A stretch of DNA of 64,000 bases from a bacterium (GTDB lineage: Bacteria > Desulfobacterota > Binatia > HRBIN30 > CADEER01): NCBI GenBank assembly GCA_030430165.1, contig JAUIGL010000001.1, positions 148,348 through 212,347 on the forward strand. The letters run 5' to 3'. The notes under the pieces were generated by a model. That model did no database searches. It was not told the origin of the DNA and saw only the letters and a program-made list of their open reading frames with translations. The number at the start of each line of letters is the position of its first letter. Position 1 is the first letter of the stretch. A program made the position numbers and the translations under genes. Below, in pieces: positions 8,639 through 16,312 of this stretch.

Positions 8639-10857
8639 GATCTCGAATTCCGTTTCGTTTCCGTGCCTTGTTCACTTCCACCGCACTCGTCGTCGCGGCC
8701 GTGATCGTTTTGGCCCGAGTCTCCGATGCGGTCGATGATGCGGCCCCGGTGCCCAACCAACCGCCTCATGTCGAGGGAACGGGCGACAGCCACGATGCGT
8801 CGACCCATGGCGAGGCATCGGAGGACCACCCCGCCGAGTCGAGCCATGGCGACGCGTCGGACGACCACCACGACGAGCATCTCAGCAGCGTCGAGGAGAT
8901 CGTCGTCACGGCTCCGCTGCAGCGCAGCATCAAGCAGCTGGCAAAGCCGGTGGTGGTGATGACCGAGGACGAGATCCGCCAGAATGCGGCGCCACAGATC
9001 GGTGAGGTTCTCGACGGGCTCCCCGGAGTCCACCAGAGCTATTTCGGACCGGGTGCAAGCCGACCGGTGATTCGCGGCCTGGCCGGCGACAACATCCGTA
9101 TTCTCCAGAACGGCCTCGGCCTCATCGACGCGTCCGCGATCAGCCCCGACCACGCCGTCGGCGTCGAGCCGCTGCTCATCCAGAGAGCCGAGGTGGTACG
9201 TGGTCCGTCGGCCCTGTTGTACGGGCCGAACGCGATCGGCGGCGTCGTCAACCTGAAGACGCGCGGACTGCCGGATACGCGAGTCGAAGGCGTGCAGGGG
9301 GCGATCTTGGGGCGGGGCAACTCCGTCAACAACGACGGAGCCGGATCGGCGTACCTGGAAGGCGGCTACAAGGGGTTTCAGATTCACGCCAACGGATTCG
9401 CTCGCAAGACGGACAATCTGTCGATTCCCGGTTTCGCGCGGTCGGCGGAGCTTCGCGCCGTGGATCCGCTGCCGCCGGGTGAGACGGAAGAGAAGGGGGA
9501 GCTGGTCAACACGGCGCTCGAGAACCAGGGCGGCGGAATCGGAGCCGCGTACCACTGGGACAACGGGTGGATCGGTGTCGCCCCGGCGATCTACAAGTCC
9601 ACCTACGGCATTCCCGGCGCGCCCGCGACCTACATCGACCTCGACCAGCGCCGGCTCGATTTCGGTGGCTACTTGCAAGCTCCGCTGCCGGGCATCGAGG
9701 CGATCGAAGCGAAATTGGGTTTCGTAGACTACGAGCACGAGGAGCTCGAGGCGACGACGCGCGGAACCGTCGTCGGCACTCGCTTCGAGAATCAGGGGTA
9801 CGATTTGCGAATCGATGCCACCCACTCACCGATTGCTGGTGTCGAAGGGAGCATTGGTTTCGAGAGCTACTACTCCGACTTCGACGCAACCGGCGCCGAG
9901 GCCTTCTTCCCCCCCACCGAGACTTCGGTGCAGTCGATCTTCGCATTCGAGGAGATCGTCATCGGTGCCGCCCGCATCCAGGCGGCGGGACGCATCGACT
10001 TCTCGTCCTTCGACGCCGCGACGTCGCCGCTCTTCGGGCCCGGCGACTCGCGAGACTTCGTCACCGGAGGCGGATCGCTCGGTGCGGTGTTGACGCCGGT
10101 CGAACCCTACTCGGTGGCGGTCAACGTCGCCTACGCGCAGCGGCCGCCGAACGCGGCGGAGCTCTATGCAGACGGCCCGCACTTGGCTACGGCGCAGTAC
10201 GAGGTCGGTGACCGTGACCTCGACGAGCAGGAATCGCTCGGCTTCGAGGTCGTCGCGCGCAAAGCCGCGGGACGGGTGACCGGGTCGGCCGGGGTCTACT
10301 ACAACCACATCGACAATTTCATCGATTTGATTCCGACCGGTGAGTTCTTCGACACGTCCGAGCTCGGGCACTCGCACGGCGGCGACCCCATCATCCCGAT
10401 CTTTCAGTTCGAGAACGTGCCGGCCGAATTCGTCGGCATGGAGGCCGACGTCACCGTCCACGTCGTCGAGGCGGCGTCGTACGACGTCCACCTCAACCTG
10501 CTCGCCGACTGGGTCTTCGCGCAGCGGCGAGATACGGGAGAGGATCTTCCGTACTTGCCGCCTCTGCGCTTGGGCGGGGAGGTCGTTTTCGACTGGCAGG
10601 GGCTGACGACCCAGCTCTCGCTGCGGTGGGACCGCAAGCAGGACAACACGCCAGAGTTCATCCTGCCGACAGACGGCTACGTGATGCTCGACATCGGCGC
10701 CAACTACCAGTGGCCGACGAGCTTCGGCACTTTCGATCTCTTCTTGCGGGGAACCAACTTGCTCGACCAGACGGCGCGCCTCTCGACTTCGACGCGGAAA
10801 GACTTCGCACCGCTCGGCGGCGTGGCCGTTTCTGGGGGAGCTCTCTTTCAATTTTGA
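8635..10857 (+). CDS. TonB-dependent outer-membrane receptor with His-rich N-terminus (probable zinc/copper)
   Basis: 740 aa; the ATG overlaps the upstream TGA. The signal peptide is residues 1-32. Residues 45-82 are rich in His and Asp (HDASTHGEASEDH, DDHHDEH). The plug starts at about 87 (EEIVVTAPL) and shows IGEVLDGLPGVHQ, RPVIRGLAGDNIRILQNG and AEVVRGPSALLYGPNAIGG, all standard TonB-receptor landmarks. The rest is a beta-barrel ending in SGGALFQF with a terminal Phe, as expected for outer-membrane insertion. A barrel loop near residue 580 carries GHSHGGD. His-rich segments and loops are typical of ZnuD-like zinc receptors; copper is the main alternative. It is the central gene of the putative metal locus. 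Confidence 0.88.
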   Translation: MRSRIPFRFRALFTSTALVVAAVIVLARVSDAVDDAAPVPNQPPHVEGTGDSHDASTHGEASEDHPAESSHGDASDDHHDEHLSSVEEIVVTAPLQRSIKQLAKPVVVMTEDEIRQNAAPQIGEVLDGLPGVHQSYFGPGASRPVIRGLAGDNIRILQNGLGLIDASAISPDHAVGVEPLLIQRAEVVRGPSALLYGPNAIGGVVNLKTRGLPDTRVEGVQGAILGRGNSVNNDGAGSAYLEGGYKGFQIHANGFARKTDNLSIPGFARSAELRAVDPLPPGETEEKGELVNTALENQGGGIGAAYHWDNGWIGVAPAIYKSTYGIPGAPATYIDLDQRRLDFGGYLQAPLPGIEAIEAKLGFVDYEHEELEATTRGTVVGTRFENQGYDLRIDATHSPIAGVEGSIGFESYYSDFDATGAEAFFPPTETSVQSIFAFEEIVIGAARIQAAGRIDFSSFDAATSPLFGPGDSRDFVTGGGSLGAVLTPVEPYSVAVNVAYAQRPPNAAELYADGPHLATAQYEVGDRDLDEQESLGFEVVARKAAGRVTGSAGVYYNHIDNFIDLIPTGEFFDTSELGHSHGGDPIIPIFQFENVPAEFVGMEADVTVHVVEAASYDVHLNLLADWVFAQRRDTGEDLPYLPPLRLGGEVVFDWQGLTTQLSLRWDRKQDNTPEFILPTDGYVMLDIGANYQWPTSFGTFDLFLRGTNLLDQTARLSTSTRKDFAPLGGVAVSGGALFQF

Positions 10858-11009
10858 TCGTCCACGTGACGTCGCTACCGCAGGATTGTGTTGGACACGG
10901 AGACTGAGCAGGCATGTCGATAGTTGCTGAAAAACTGACCACCTTGGGGGTTCCGTTTTTTTTCCGCGCCAAGACGCCAGGGCGCCAAGCGGGGCTTTGG
11001 GCTTTTGCG

Positions 11010-11579
11010 ATGCGGCGCGCACACCGATCCTCTTGGAGACTCGTTGTCTTGCTTCTTGCACTACTGCCTCAGGTTGGTTGCTGGGACGACGGGCCGATTC
11101 CGATCGAGGAGCCGCTGGAGATTCTCTTCGGCTCGAGTGAGCTGGGCGGTGGACGGTTGGTGACGGACTTCGACTTCGGCGTGCCCGTCCCGGTCGTCTT
11201 CAACATGGAGATCGGGGGCTTTTCGATCTACAGCGCGACCGAGCCCGGCTTCGTTCCCTTCGGGCCGCGCCAAGTAGTCAGCTCACCGTTCGGGGTCCCC
11301 GATGGGACGACGATCGGAATGCGGATCACCGAGATCGATCCGGAGGTCCAGGTGGTCTTCAGCAACGGCCTGTTGTCGCAGCCTGGCGACGAGGTCGTGA
11401 TCGGCGACGCTCCATTCGACATCCACCCGACCTGGCAGCTGAGCTTCCCGCCTGACGCCGTCCTCCAGCCTCGCTTCGTCAGCTTCGTGCTGACCACCAC
11501 CTCTCCCGACTACGAAGAGTCCGAGGAGTACACGCTGACCATCCTCGTCGATGAGGCGGACGACGAAGAGCTGATTTGA
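11010..11579 (+). CDS. Domain X lipoprotein D
   Basis: 189 aa from the ATG at 11010; an in-frame ATG at 10914 would add 32 polar residues before the signal and is less likely. LVVLLLALLPQVGC gives a lipobox with Cys24. Domain X covers the rest: RLVTDFDFG, YSATEPGF, GTTIGMRITEIDPEVQVVFSNG, DIHPTWQLSFP (matching the HVHPEYQL site with one His lost) and FVLTTTSPDYEESEEYTLTI. It is probably a lipid-anchored partner of the TonB receptor encoded just upstream. A 110-bp segment (11260-11369) recurs, 90% identical, on the opposite strand at 16058-16167. Confidence 0.6.
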   Translation: MRRAHRSSWRLVVLLLALLPQVGCWDDGPIPIEEPLEILFGSSELGGGRLVTDFDFGVPVPVVFNMEIGGFSIYSATEPGFVPFGPRQVVSSPFGVPDGTTIGMRITEIDPEVQVVFSNGLLSQPGDEVVIGDAPFDIHPTWQLSFPPDAVLQPRFVSFVLTTTSPDYEESEEYTLTILVDEADDEELI

Positions 11580-11675
11580 GGTTAGGCGACACGACGGCGC
11601 TCGTCGGGTCTGGTGCTCGCCGGGTCTGGTGAAGGGGGTTAGTGATGGGACAGCCAACCATTGGAGGTAACGGTC

Positions 11676-11918
11676 ATGCGAACGATCTTGCGGCAGCTTC
11701 GAGTCGCTACCGGGGTTGCGACGCTAGTGGCCTCGTCGGTGCCGATGTGGGTGCTGTCCGGCACCTCGGCGTACGCCGAGGACTCGGCCGCGGCGGACGA
11801 ACACGCTGATGAGCACGAGCACCACCACGGCAAGGACGGGCACGCCGACGACCACGAGCATCATCATGCCGAGGGCGGCGGCGACGACGACGATCACCAT
11901 CACCACGAAGGCGACTGA
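11676..11918 (+). CDS. Small secreted His/Asp/Glu-rich protein
   Basis: 80 aa. GGAGG at 11663-11667 sits 8 nt before the ATG at 11676, fixing the start. The first ~36 residues are a signal peptide (SGTSAYA-EDS). The mature 40 residues are almost only His, Asp, Glu, Gly and Ala, with HEHHHGKDGHADDHEHHH and a DDDDHHHHEGD tail. Such composition binds Zn, Cu or Ni. It belongs to no family I recognise and is short enough to be missed by automatic annotation. It lies between two domain X lipoprotein genes. Confidence 0.65.
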   Translation: MRTILRQLRVATGVATLVASSVPMWVLSGTSAYAEDSAAADEHADEHEHHHGKDGHADDHEHHHAEGGGDDDDHHHHEGD

Positions 11919-12061
11919 ATCTGCCGTAGCGTTTCCGGTACTCAACAGGTCGACGCCGCACCCGGCGGGCGTCGTCCCCCGTCGGGAGCCGATTCTCGAC
12001 ACGATCCGCGACTGGATCAAGGCCGGAGCTCCGTCCTGACGAGCTTCGAGAGGAGGTAGTT
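11919..12061 (+). pseudogene. Possible remnant of a cytochrome-c-like C-terminus
   Basis: After the stop of the His-rich gene, another plus-strand frame reads an end at 12039 containing ILDTIRDWIKAGAPS, the usual C-terminal phrase of planctomycete-type or small c-type cytochrome domains (IRDWIxAGAP). No CxxCH or start is attached, so if real this is only a fragment. It could also be chance. Confidence 0.3.
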
Positions 12062-12811
12062 ATGCGGTGCTTTTTTACGCTGGTTCGCTTCGCGATTCTG
12101 GTTGGTCTGGTGGCCACACTGGTTGCGTGCGGTAGTGACGACGACGATGGCGGCGGTATGCCGGCTCCGACCCCGACGCCCGAGGAAGAGGGACACGATC
12201 ATCGCGATTTCGAGATCGGCTCCACCGAAGAGGGGGGTGGCCAGCTCGACGCCGAGTTCGACTACGACGAGCCGATCTCGCTCTTCTTCAACCGATGTCT
12301 CGGTGGAGAAGGGGAGGAATGCGAGGGCGGAACGCGGATCTATTCCGCGGTGAATCCCGGCTTCGTCGCCCACGGTCACGACGATGGCCACCACGACGAT
12401 GGCCACGACGAAGATGACGGTCACGATGACGATGGTCACGACGACGAGGGGGAAGAGTTGTCGGAGCTCCTCGAAGGCACGGAGATCAGCATCGAAGTGA
12501 TCGCTATCGACGAGGGTCTGTCGATGGTGGTCGAAGGTGAGACCCTGAATTCGCCGGGGCAGATTGCCGGTCTCGGCGCCGCGCCAGAGTTTCACAGCGA
12601 CGCCCAATCGATCGTCGGAATCACCGACCTCGACCACCTCGAAGACGAGTTTGCGCTGACCTTCCGTCTAATCACCGACGCGCCGGAGTACGCGGATTCG
12701 GAAGAGCTGACGATCTACTTCGAGGCCGTCGAGGATGATCACGAACACGAAGACGACGATCACGAGCACGAGGACGACGAACACGAAGACGACGATCACG
12801 AGCACGAGTAA
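12062..12811 (+). CDS. Domain X lipoprotein E with multiple His/Asp clusters
   Basis: 249 aa with a strong ribosome site (GAGAGGAGGT). LVATLVACGSD is a lipobox with Cys23. Domain X is recognisable (GGGQLDAEFDYDEPI, YSAVNPGF, GTEISIEVIAIDEGLSMVVEG, FALTFRLITDAPEYADSEELTIYF), but the HxHPEYQ site is degenerate (APEFHSDAQ). Instead a His/Asp loop is inserted at residues 104-128, and the C-terminus (224-249) is a DDHEHE repeat. The metal ligands have thus shifted from the core site to appended clusters. It is probably an outer-membrane-anchored metal buffer or chaperone (inference). Confidence 0.6.
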   Translation: MRCFFTLVRFAILVGLVATLVACGSDDDDGGGMPAPTPTPEEEGHDHRDFEIGSTEEGGGQLDAEFDYDEPISLFFNRCLGGEGEECEGGTRIYSAVNPGFVAHGHDDGHHDDGHDEDDGHDDDGHDDEGEELSELLEGTEISIEVIAIDEGLSMVVEGETLNSPGQIAGLGAAPEFHSDAQSIVGITDLDHLEDEFALTFRLITDAPEYADSEELTIYFEAVEDDHEHEDDDHEHEDDEHEDDDHEHE

Positions 12812-12824
12812 GGTGCGTCCGTAA

Positions 12825-12867
12825 CCCGTGGCGCGAGCGCGACTTGTGGTTGCGCTCGCGCCGCGGG
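12825..12867 (+). terminator. Hairpin terminator after domain X lipoprotein E
   Basis: GGCGCGAGCGC (12830-12840) and GCGCTCGCGCC (12852-12862) are perfect complements around an 11-nt loop. The stem extends outward to 12825/12867 with one G-T pair, giving 16 pairs. It starts 13 nt after the stop. No T-run follows. Confidence 0.55.
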
Positions 12868-13141
12868 AACCGCGACGGCGATCGAGAAGCGGGCCGCTAT
12901 GCGGGCGAACCGCGCAGCGCTCCGCCGCCGCGCCCGTCGCACCGTGACCAGCGACCAGCTGATCGTCGCCCTCGCGCACGCGCTGCCGAGTTCCCCGCCC
13001 GAGCCGTAGGCCGGCATTCGCAGTGCAACCTTCGTCCCGCGCGACGAGCGCCCGGGTCGTTGCTTGGCGCTGTCGATTCGTGCGAGAAGCCGTTCTGGCC
13101 TGGTAGCTGGACTCAAAGCGGCCACCGAGAGGGATTGGGGG
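12868..13141. other. Intergenic region before the DUF2490 gene
   Basis: With the hairpin this makes a gap of 330 bases. Frames are open on both strands because of high GC, but none has a ribosome site, family motif or secreted-protein features. I see no promoter close to consensus. Confidence 0.4.
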
Positions 13142-13879
13142 ATGTTGGTGAACTTTTGGTCGGTCGGGGCTCGGCGAGCGGCGGCGCGCTTCGCCCTTGT
13201 CGCGCTTGCGCTGTGTTCCCTGAGCGCGCAGCCATCGCGCGCCGGAGATATCCAGCACGACGCCGGAGGCTGGATCATGTTCTTCGGCCAGGGCAGCTTC
13301 GAGCCCCTCAACTTGAGTCTGGCGCGACTACGGTGGTGGTTCGATCTGCAGCCGCGCTTGACCGAAGACTCGGATTTCAACCAACTACTGGTTCGGCCGG
13401 GAGTCGGTTACGCCTTTGGAGACGCGAGCCTTTGGCTCGGCTACGCCTACATTCTCGACGATCCGGCGAATCGGTCCAGCTTCGACGAGCACCGAATCTG
13501 GCAGCAGTTCTTGTACTCGCGTTCGTTTGGGTCGCTCGGTGCGCAGAGCCGGACCCGCCTGGAGCAACGCTTCGTCGAGACCGGGTCGGATACCGGCTGG
13601 CGATTCCGCGAGTTCGTCAAGCTCACCCACCCGCTGGGGATCGATCGCTTCGGAATCGCTGCCTACGACGAGGTCTTCTTCGATCTCAACGATACCGACT
13701 GGGGCGCAGACGCGGGATTTACGCAGAATCGATTGTTCGTCGGGCCTTCCTGGAAGCCGGTCGCTATCCCCGGGCTTACCATCGAGCTCGGTTACCTCAA
13801 CCAGTACCTCAACCGCGAGGGGCGTGCCGACGCCATGAACCACATCGCGTCGCTCAACTTCCTCTACAGCGCCCGTTGA
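13142..13879 (+). CDS. DUF2490-family outer-membrane protein
   Basis: 245 aa from the ATG at 13142; an earlier in-frame start at 13064 would give an unlikely extension. The signal peptide ends at about residue 34 (PSRA-GDI). The mature chain has the alternating strand pattern of a small beta-barrel, with RTRLEQRFVE, AAYDEVFFDLND and NRLFVGPSWKP matching DUF2490 proteins, which are predicted outer-membrane barrels of unknown substrate. It sits at the end of the metal-related cluster behind a hairpin terminator, so it may be transcribed separately. Confidence 0.75.
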   Translation: MLVNFWSVGARRAAARFALVALALCSLSAQPSRAGDIQHDAGGWIMFFGQGSFEPLNLSLARLRWWFDLQPRLTEDSDFNQLLVRPGVGYAFGDASLWLGYAYILDDPANRSSFDEHRIWQQFLYSRSFGSLGAQSRTRLEQRFVETGSDTGWRFREFVKLTHPLGIDRFGIAAYDEVFFDLNDTDWGADAGFTQNRLFVGPSWKPVAIPGLTIELGYLNQYLNREGRADAMNHIASLNFLYSAR

Positions 13880-13979
13880 AAGGCTCTGTGGCTAGCGTCG
13901 GCCCGCCGTCTAAGCGGCGCGCGGTGCGGTAGCGCGGTTGGCTGGACGGTGCGCCCGCTTTCATCGGAGAATGTCGACC

Positions 13980-14426
13980 ATGAAGAAGCCGTTTGTTCTG
14001 CAACTAGGGGACCGCCCGCGCGGGTTGGATGTCGTGGGCGAAAAGATCACCGTGCTCGCCTCGCAGGATCGCACGAGTGGCCACGAGGTGTTTTTTCAGG
14101 ACGGGGTCAAGGACACCGGGCCTCCCCCTCACTCGCACGAATGGGATGAATCCTTCTTCATTCTGAGCGGTACGGTGCAGTTCGGGATCGCCGACGACCA
14201 GTTCTCCGCCGGGCCGGGGGCGTTCGTTCACGTTCCCGGGGGGACGGTCCACTGGTTTCGCTTCGAAGGCGACGATGCCGAGATGTTGTCGATCACCGGC
14301 AACGGGAGCCGTGCCGCCGATTTCTTCACCCAGGTGGATCGCGACGTCGCGGACCCGGGCGACATCGAGACGCTGGCCGCGGTCGCCGACACGCACGAGT
14401 TGCGAATCATCCCCGCTTCGGATTAG
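13980..14426 (+). CDS. Cupin-domain protein
   Basis: 148 aa. The ATG at 13980 is preceded by GGAGA at 9-nt spacing; an ATG at 13971 overlaps that site and is less likely. Cupin motif 1 is seen as PPPHSHEWDESFFILSGTVQF and motif 2 as PGAFVHVPGGTVHWFRFE, giving the usual His, His, Glu and His metal ligands. It is a single-domain cytosolic cupin of unknown substrate, either small-molecule dioxygenase-like or a sensor. It is convergent with the binding-protein gene ending at 14461. Confidence 0.8.
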   Translation: MKKPFVLQLGDRPRGLDVVGEKITVLASQDRTSGHEVFFQDGVKDTGPPPHSHEWDESFFILSGTVQFGIADDQFSAGPGAFVHVPGGTVHWFRFEGDDAEMLSITGNGSRAADFFTQVDRDVADPGDIETLAAVADTHELRIIPASD

Positions 14427-14460
14427 TCGGGCGCGACAGGGGGTGCCCGCCTTCACGGAC

Positions 14461-15669
14461 TCAGGCCGGCGGGACCAAGGACGGCACCAGCTCGGCGACG
14501 AAGCTGCGCGCACCACCTTCGACACGGAGGATGGTAACTGACTTCGTCGGGATCCGGTCGCCGTCGGAGAAGGTGATCGTGCCGGTGACGCCTTCGAAGC
14601 CCGTGGTCGCCGCGAGGGCGTCGCCGACCGAGCCTGCATCGTCGCTGCCGGCGCGTTCGATGGCGCCGGCCAGGAGTCGGGTCGCATCGTAGCCGAGGGC
14701 GGTGAAGGCATCCGGAGTGCCGCCGGGGTAGGCGCTCGCGTAGGCTTCGCGGAAGGCGACGACCTGCGGATCTGGATTGTCGGCGCCGAGATAGGCGTGG
14801 GTGGTGAAGAAGACGTCGCCGATCTCCGGATGCTCCTCCCAGAGATCGGCCGAGTCGAGCCCGTCGCCGCCGAGGATCGCCGTCGCTATACCCGCGTCAC
14901 GCAGGAGCTGCGCCGCTTGCACGCCGTCGTCGGGTTGCGCCGAGAGATAGATGATGTCTGCCGCTTCGACGTTGCGAATCGTATCCTCGTCGAGGTCTTC
15001 GACGCTGTACTCGGTTACCGATGCGATCTCGCCACCGAGCTGTTCGAAGCGCGAACGAAAGTAGCCCTGCAGCAGCGTCGTGTAGGACGACGAGGTGCTA
15101 TAAAGGATGGACACCGTACGCGCGCCGCGCTCCTCGTAGGCCCACTCGGCCCCGGCCGCGGCTTGGACGTTGTCGCCGAAGCAGGCCAGGAAGAGCCACT
15201 CCGGAACTTCGCCGGGCAGTTGCGGCGAGGTGGCGCCCGAGGTGAGGAATAGCCGCTCCTCCGCTGCCGCGGTCGGCGCCGCCGCCAGCACCATATCGGT
15301 GTCCGACAGGCCGATCACACCCGGCATCGATGGGAAGCGGGTGAGCAGGTCGGCGGTTCGCGCGGTCACGACCGCAGTGTCGGTTTGCCCATCTTCCAGC
15401 GCCAGTTGCAGCCGGCGACCGAGGACACCGCCATCGGCGTTGATTTGGGCGACCGCGAGCCGGGCACCTTCGGCGGACGGAACGTCGAGCGCGGACTGCG
15501 CGCCCGTAAGATTGTAGACAGCGCCGATCACGATTGGTGACTCTCGGGGATCGTCGTCCGAGCAGCCAACCCCGGACAGACACAGCACTGCACAAAGAAT
15601 TGCCGCAATCCAGGCGCCGACACCCGCGTCCTCGTGGCGCTCCGTCGCGCCCTTCCTCGTCTTTGTCAT
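14461..15669 (-). CDS. Periplasmic binding lipoprotein, branched-chain amino acid type (Peripla_BP_6)
   Basis: 402 aa. The frame is open far upstream, but the ATG at 15669 directly precedes a basic N-region, a hydrophobic segment (AAILCAVLCLSGVGC) and SDDD, a lipoprotein signal with a weak -3 position. The mature protein begins PIVIGAVYNLTG, typical of LivJ/urea-type receptors, with EGARLAVAQINADGGVLGRRL, ATSPQLPG, and then AFTALGYDATRLLAGAIERAG. No LivHMGF partners are visible nearby, so it may serve a distant transporter or act as a sensor. A decayed chimeric ORF and an AraC regulator lie directly upstream on the same strand. Confidence 0.85.
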   Translation of the reverse strand: MTKTRKGATERHEDAGVGAWIAAILCAVLCLSGVGCSDDDPRESPIVIGAVYNLTGAQSALDVPSAEGARLAVAQINADGGVLGRRLQLALEDGQTDTAVVTARTADLLTRFPSMPGVIGLSDTDMVLAAAPTAAAEERLFLTSGATSPQLPGEVPEWLFLACFGDNVQAAAGAEWAYEERGARTVSILYSTSSSYTTLLQGYFRSRFEQLGGEIASVTEYSVEDLDEDTIRNVEAADIIYLSAQPDDGVQAAQLLRDAGIATAILGGDGLDSADLWEEHPEIGDVFFTTHAYLGADNPDPQVVAFREAYASAYPGGTPDAFTALGYDATRLLAGAIERAGSDDAGSVGDALAATTGFEGVTGTITFSDGDRIPTKSVTILRVEGGARSFVAELVPSLVPPA

Positions 15670-15799
15670 GTGTTGCACCGGCTCTCTGCAGTCTCTTTCT
15701 TCGACCGGCGCCTGGCCCGGCAGAGGTGCCAGACACCCGGGTTGGTCAGTTCGTTGTACACGAGTTGACTTGCGTCGGAAAAGCGTTTGCGGCCGTTCT

Positions 15800-16255
15800 C
15801 TACGCCGCCGGCCCGGTGTCGGCTGGTGCTGTCGCTGCAGGTTTCTTCCGCGCGTGCTCGATTCGAGCCCGCGCGAGCGCCGAGAGTTGTTCGACCGCGT
15901 CGCGCTCGATCTGGTCTCGCTCGATCGGGCCGAGCACGGCGATCCGCAGCTCGTGGCGCCCTTCCACGACCAGGGTGCCGGGCGGCCAGGCTTGTCCCAT
16001 TCCCTCGAGCAAGACTGGAACGATCGGCACTCTGGCCCGCTTGGCTGCGACGAAGGCGCCGTTGCTGAAAACCACATGGACCTCTGGATCGATCTCGGTG
16101 ATTCGCATTCCGATCGTCGTCCCGTCGGGCACAGCGAACGGCGAGCTGACCACTTGGCGCTGCCCGACTGGATCAGCCGCATCGGTTGGCGCTCGCAGGC
16201 CGGAATCCTCCTCGACCAGCTCGAGAAGGAGACGCTGCGTAGGGTGTCCGCGCAA
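15800..16255 (-). pseudogene. Chimeric ORF: domain X fragment joined to acyltransferase (PlsC-like) tail
   Basis: A 151-codon frame. Residues ~32-65 are the domain X stretch QVVSSPFAVPDGTTIG... to VVFSNG, 90% identical in DNA to 11260-11369. It then joins directly to GAFVAAKRARVPIVPVLLEG and a following helix, which is the C-terminal third of a 1-acyl-glycerol-phosphate acyltransferase. The acyltransferase lacks its catalytic HxxxxD half, and domain X lacks both ends. The junction falls where the families share a Phe-x-x-Gly-like stretch. Most DNA differences from the 11260 copy are synonymous in the same frame. I treat it as a recombination remnant; a small functional protein is possible but unlikely. 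Confidence 0.55.
16058..16167 (-). repeat. 110-bp segment repeated from 11260-11369 (opposite strand)
   Basis: Aligning by eye gives 99 of 110 identical bases and no gap against 11260-11369. Eight of the 11 differences are third-position synonymous changes; the rest give Gly to Ala and Gln to His. Outside the segment similarity stops except for a short shared GTCGCAGCC just downstream. Confidence 0.8.
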
Positions 16256-16312
16256 TCTGGACCTTCCTCGGCGGGGCCGGCCACGCGAGCGGCGGAGGAT
16301 TGATGGCGAGGC

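Noticed and set aside
9826..11061. 411-codon minus-strand frame under the TonB receptor
   Set aside because: Antisense of the receptor barrel; no family motifs, and the plus-strand gene is certain.
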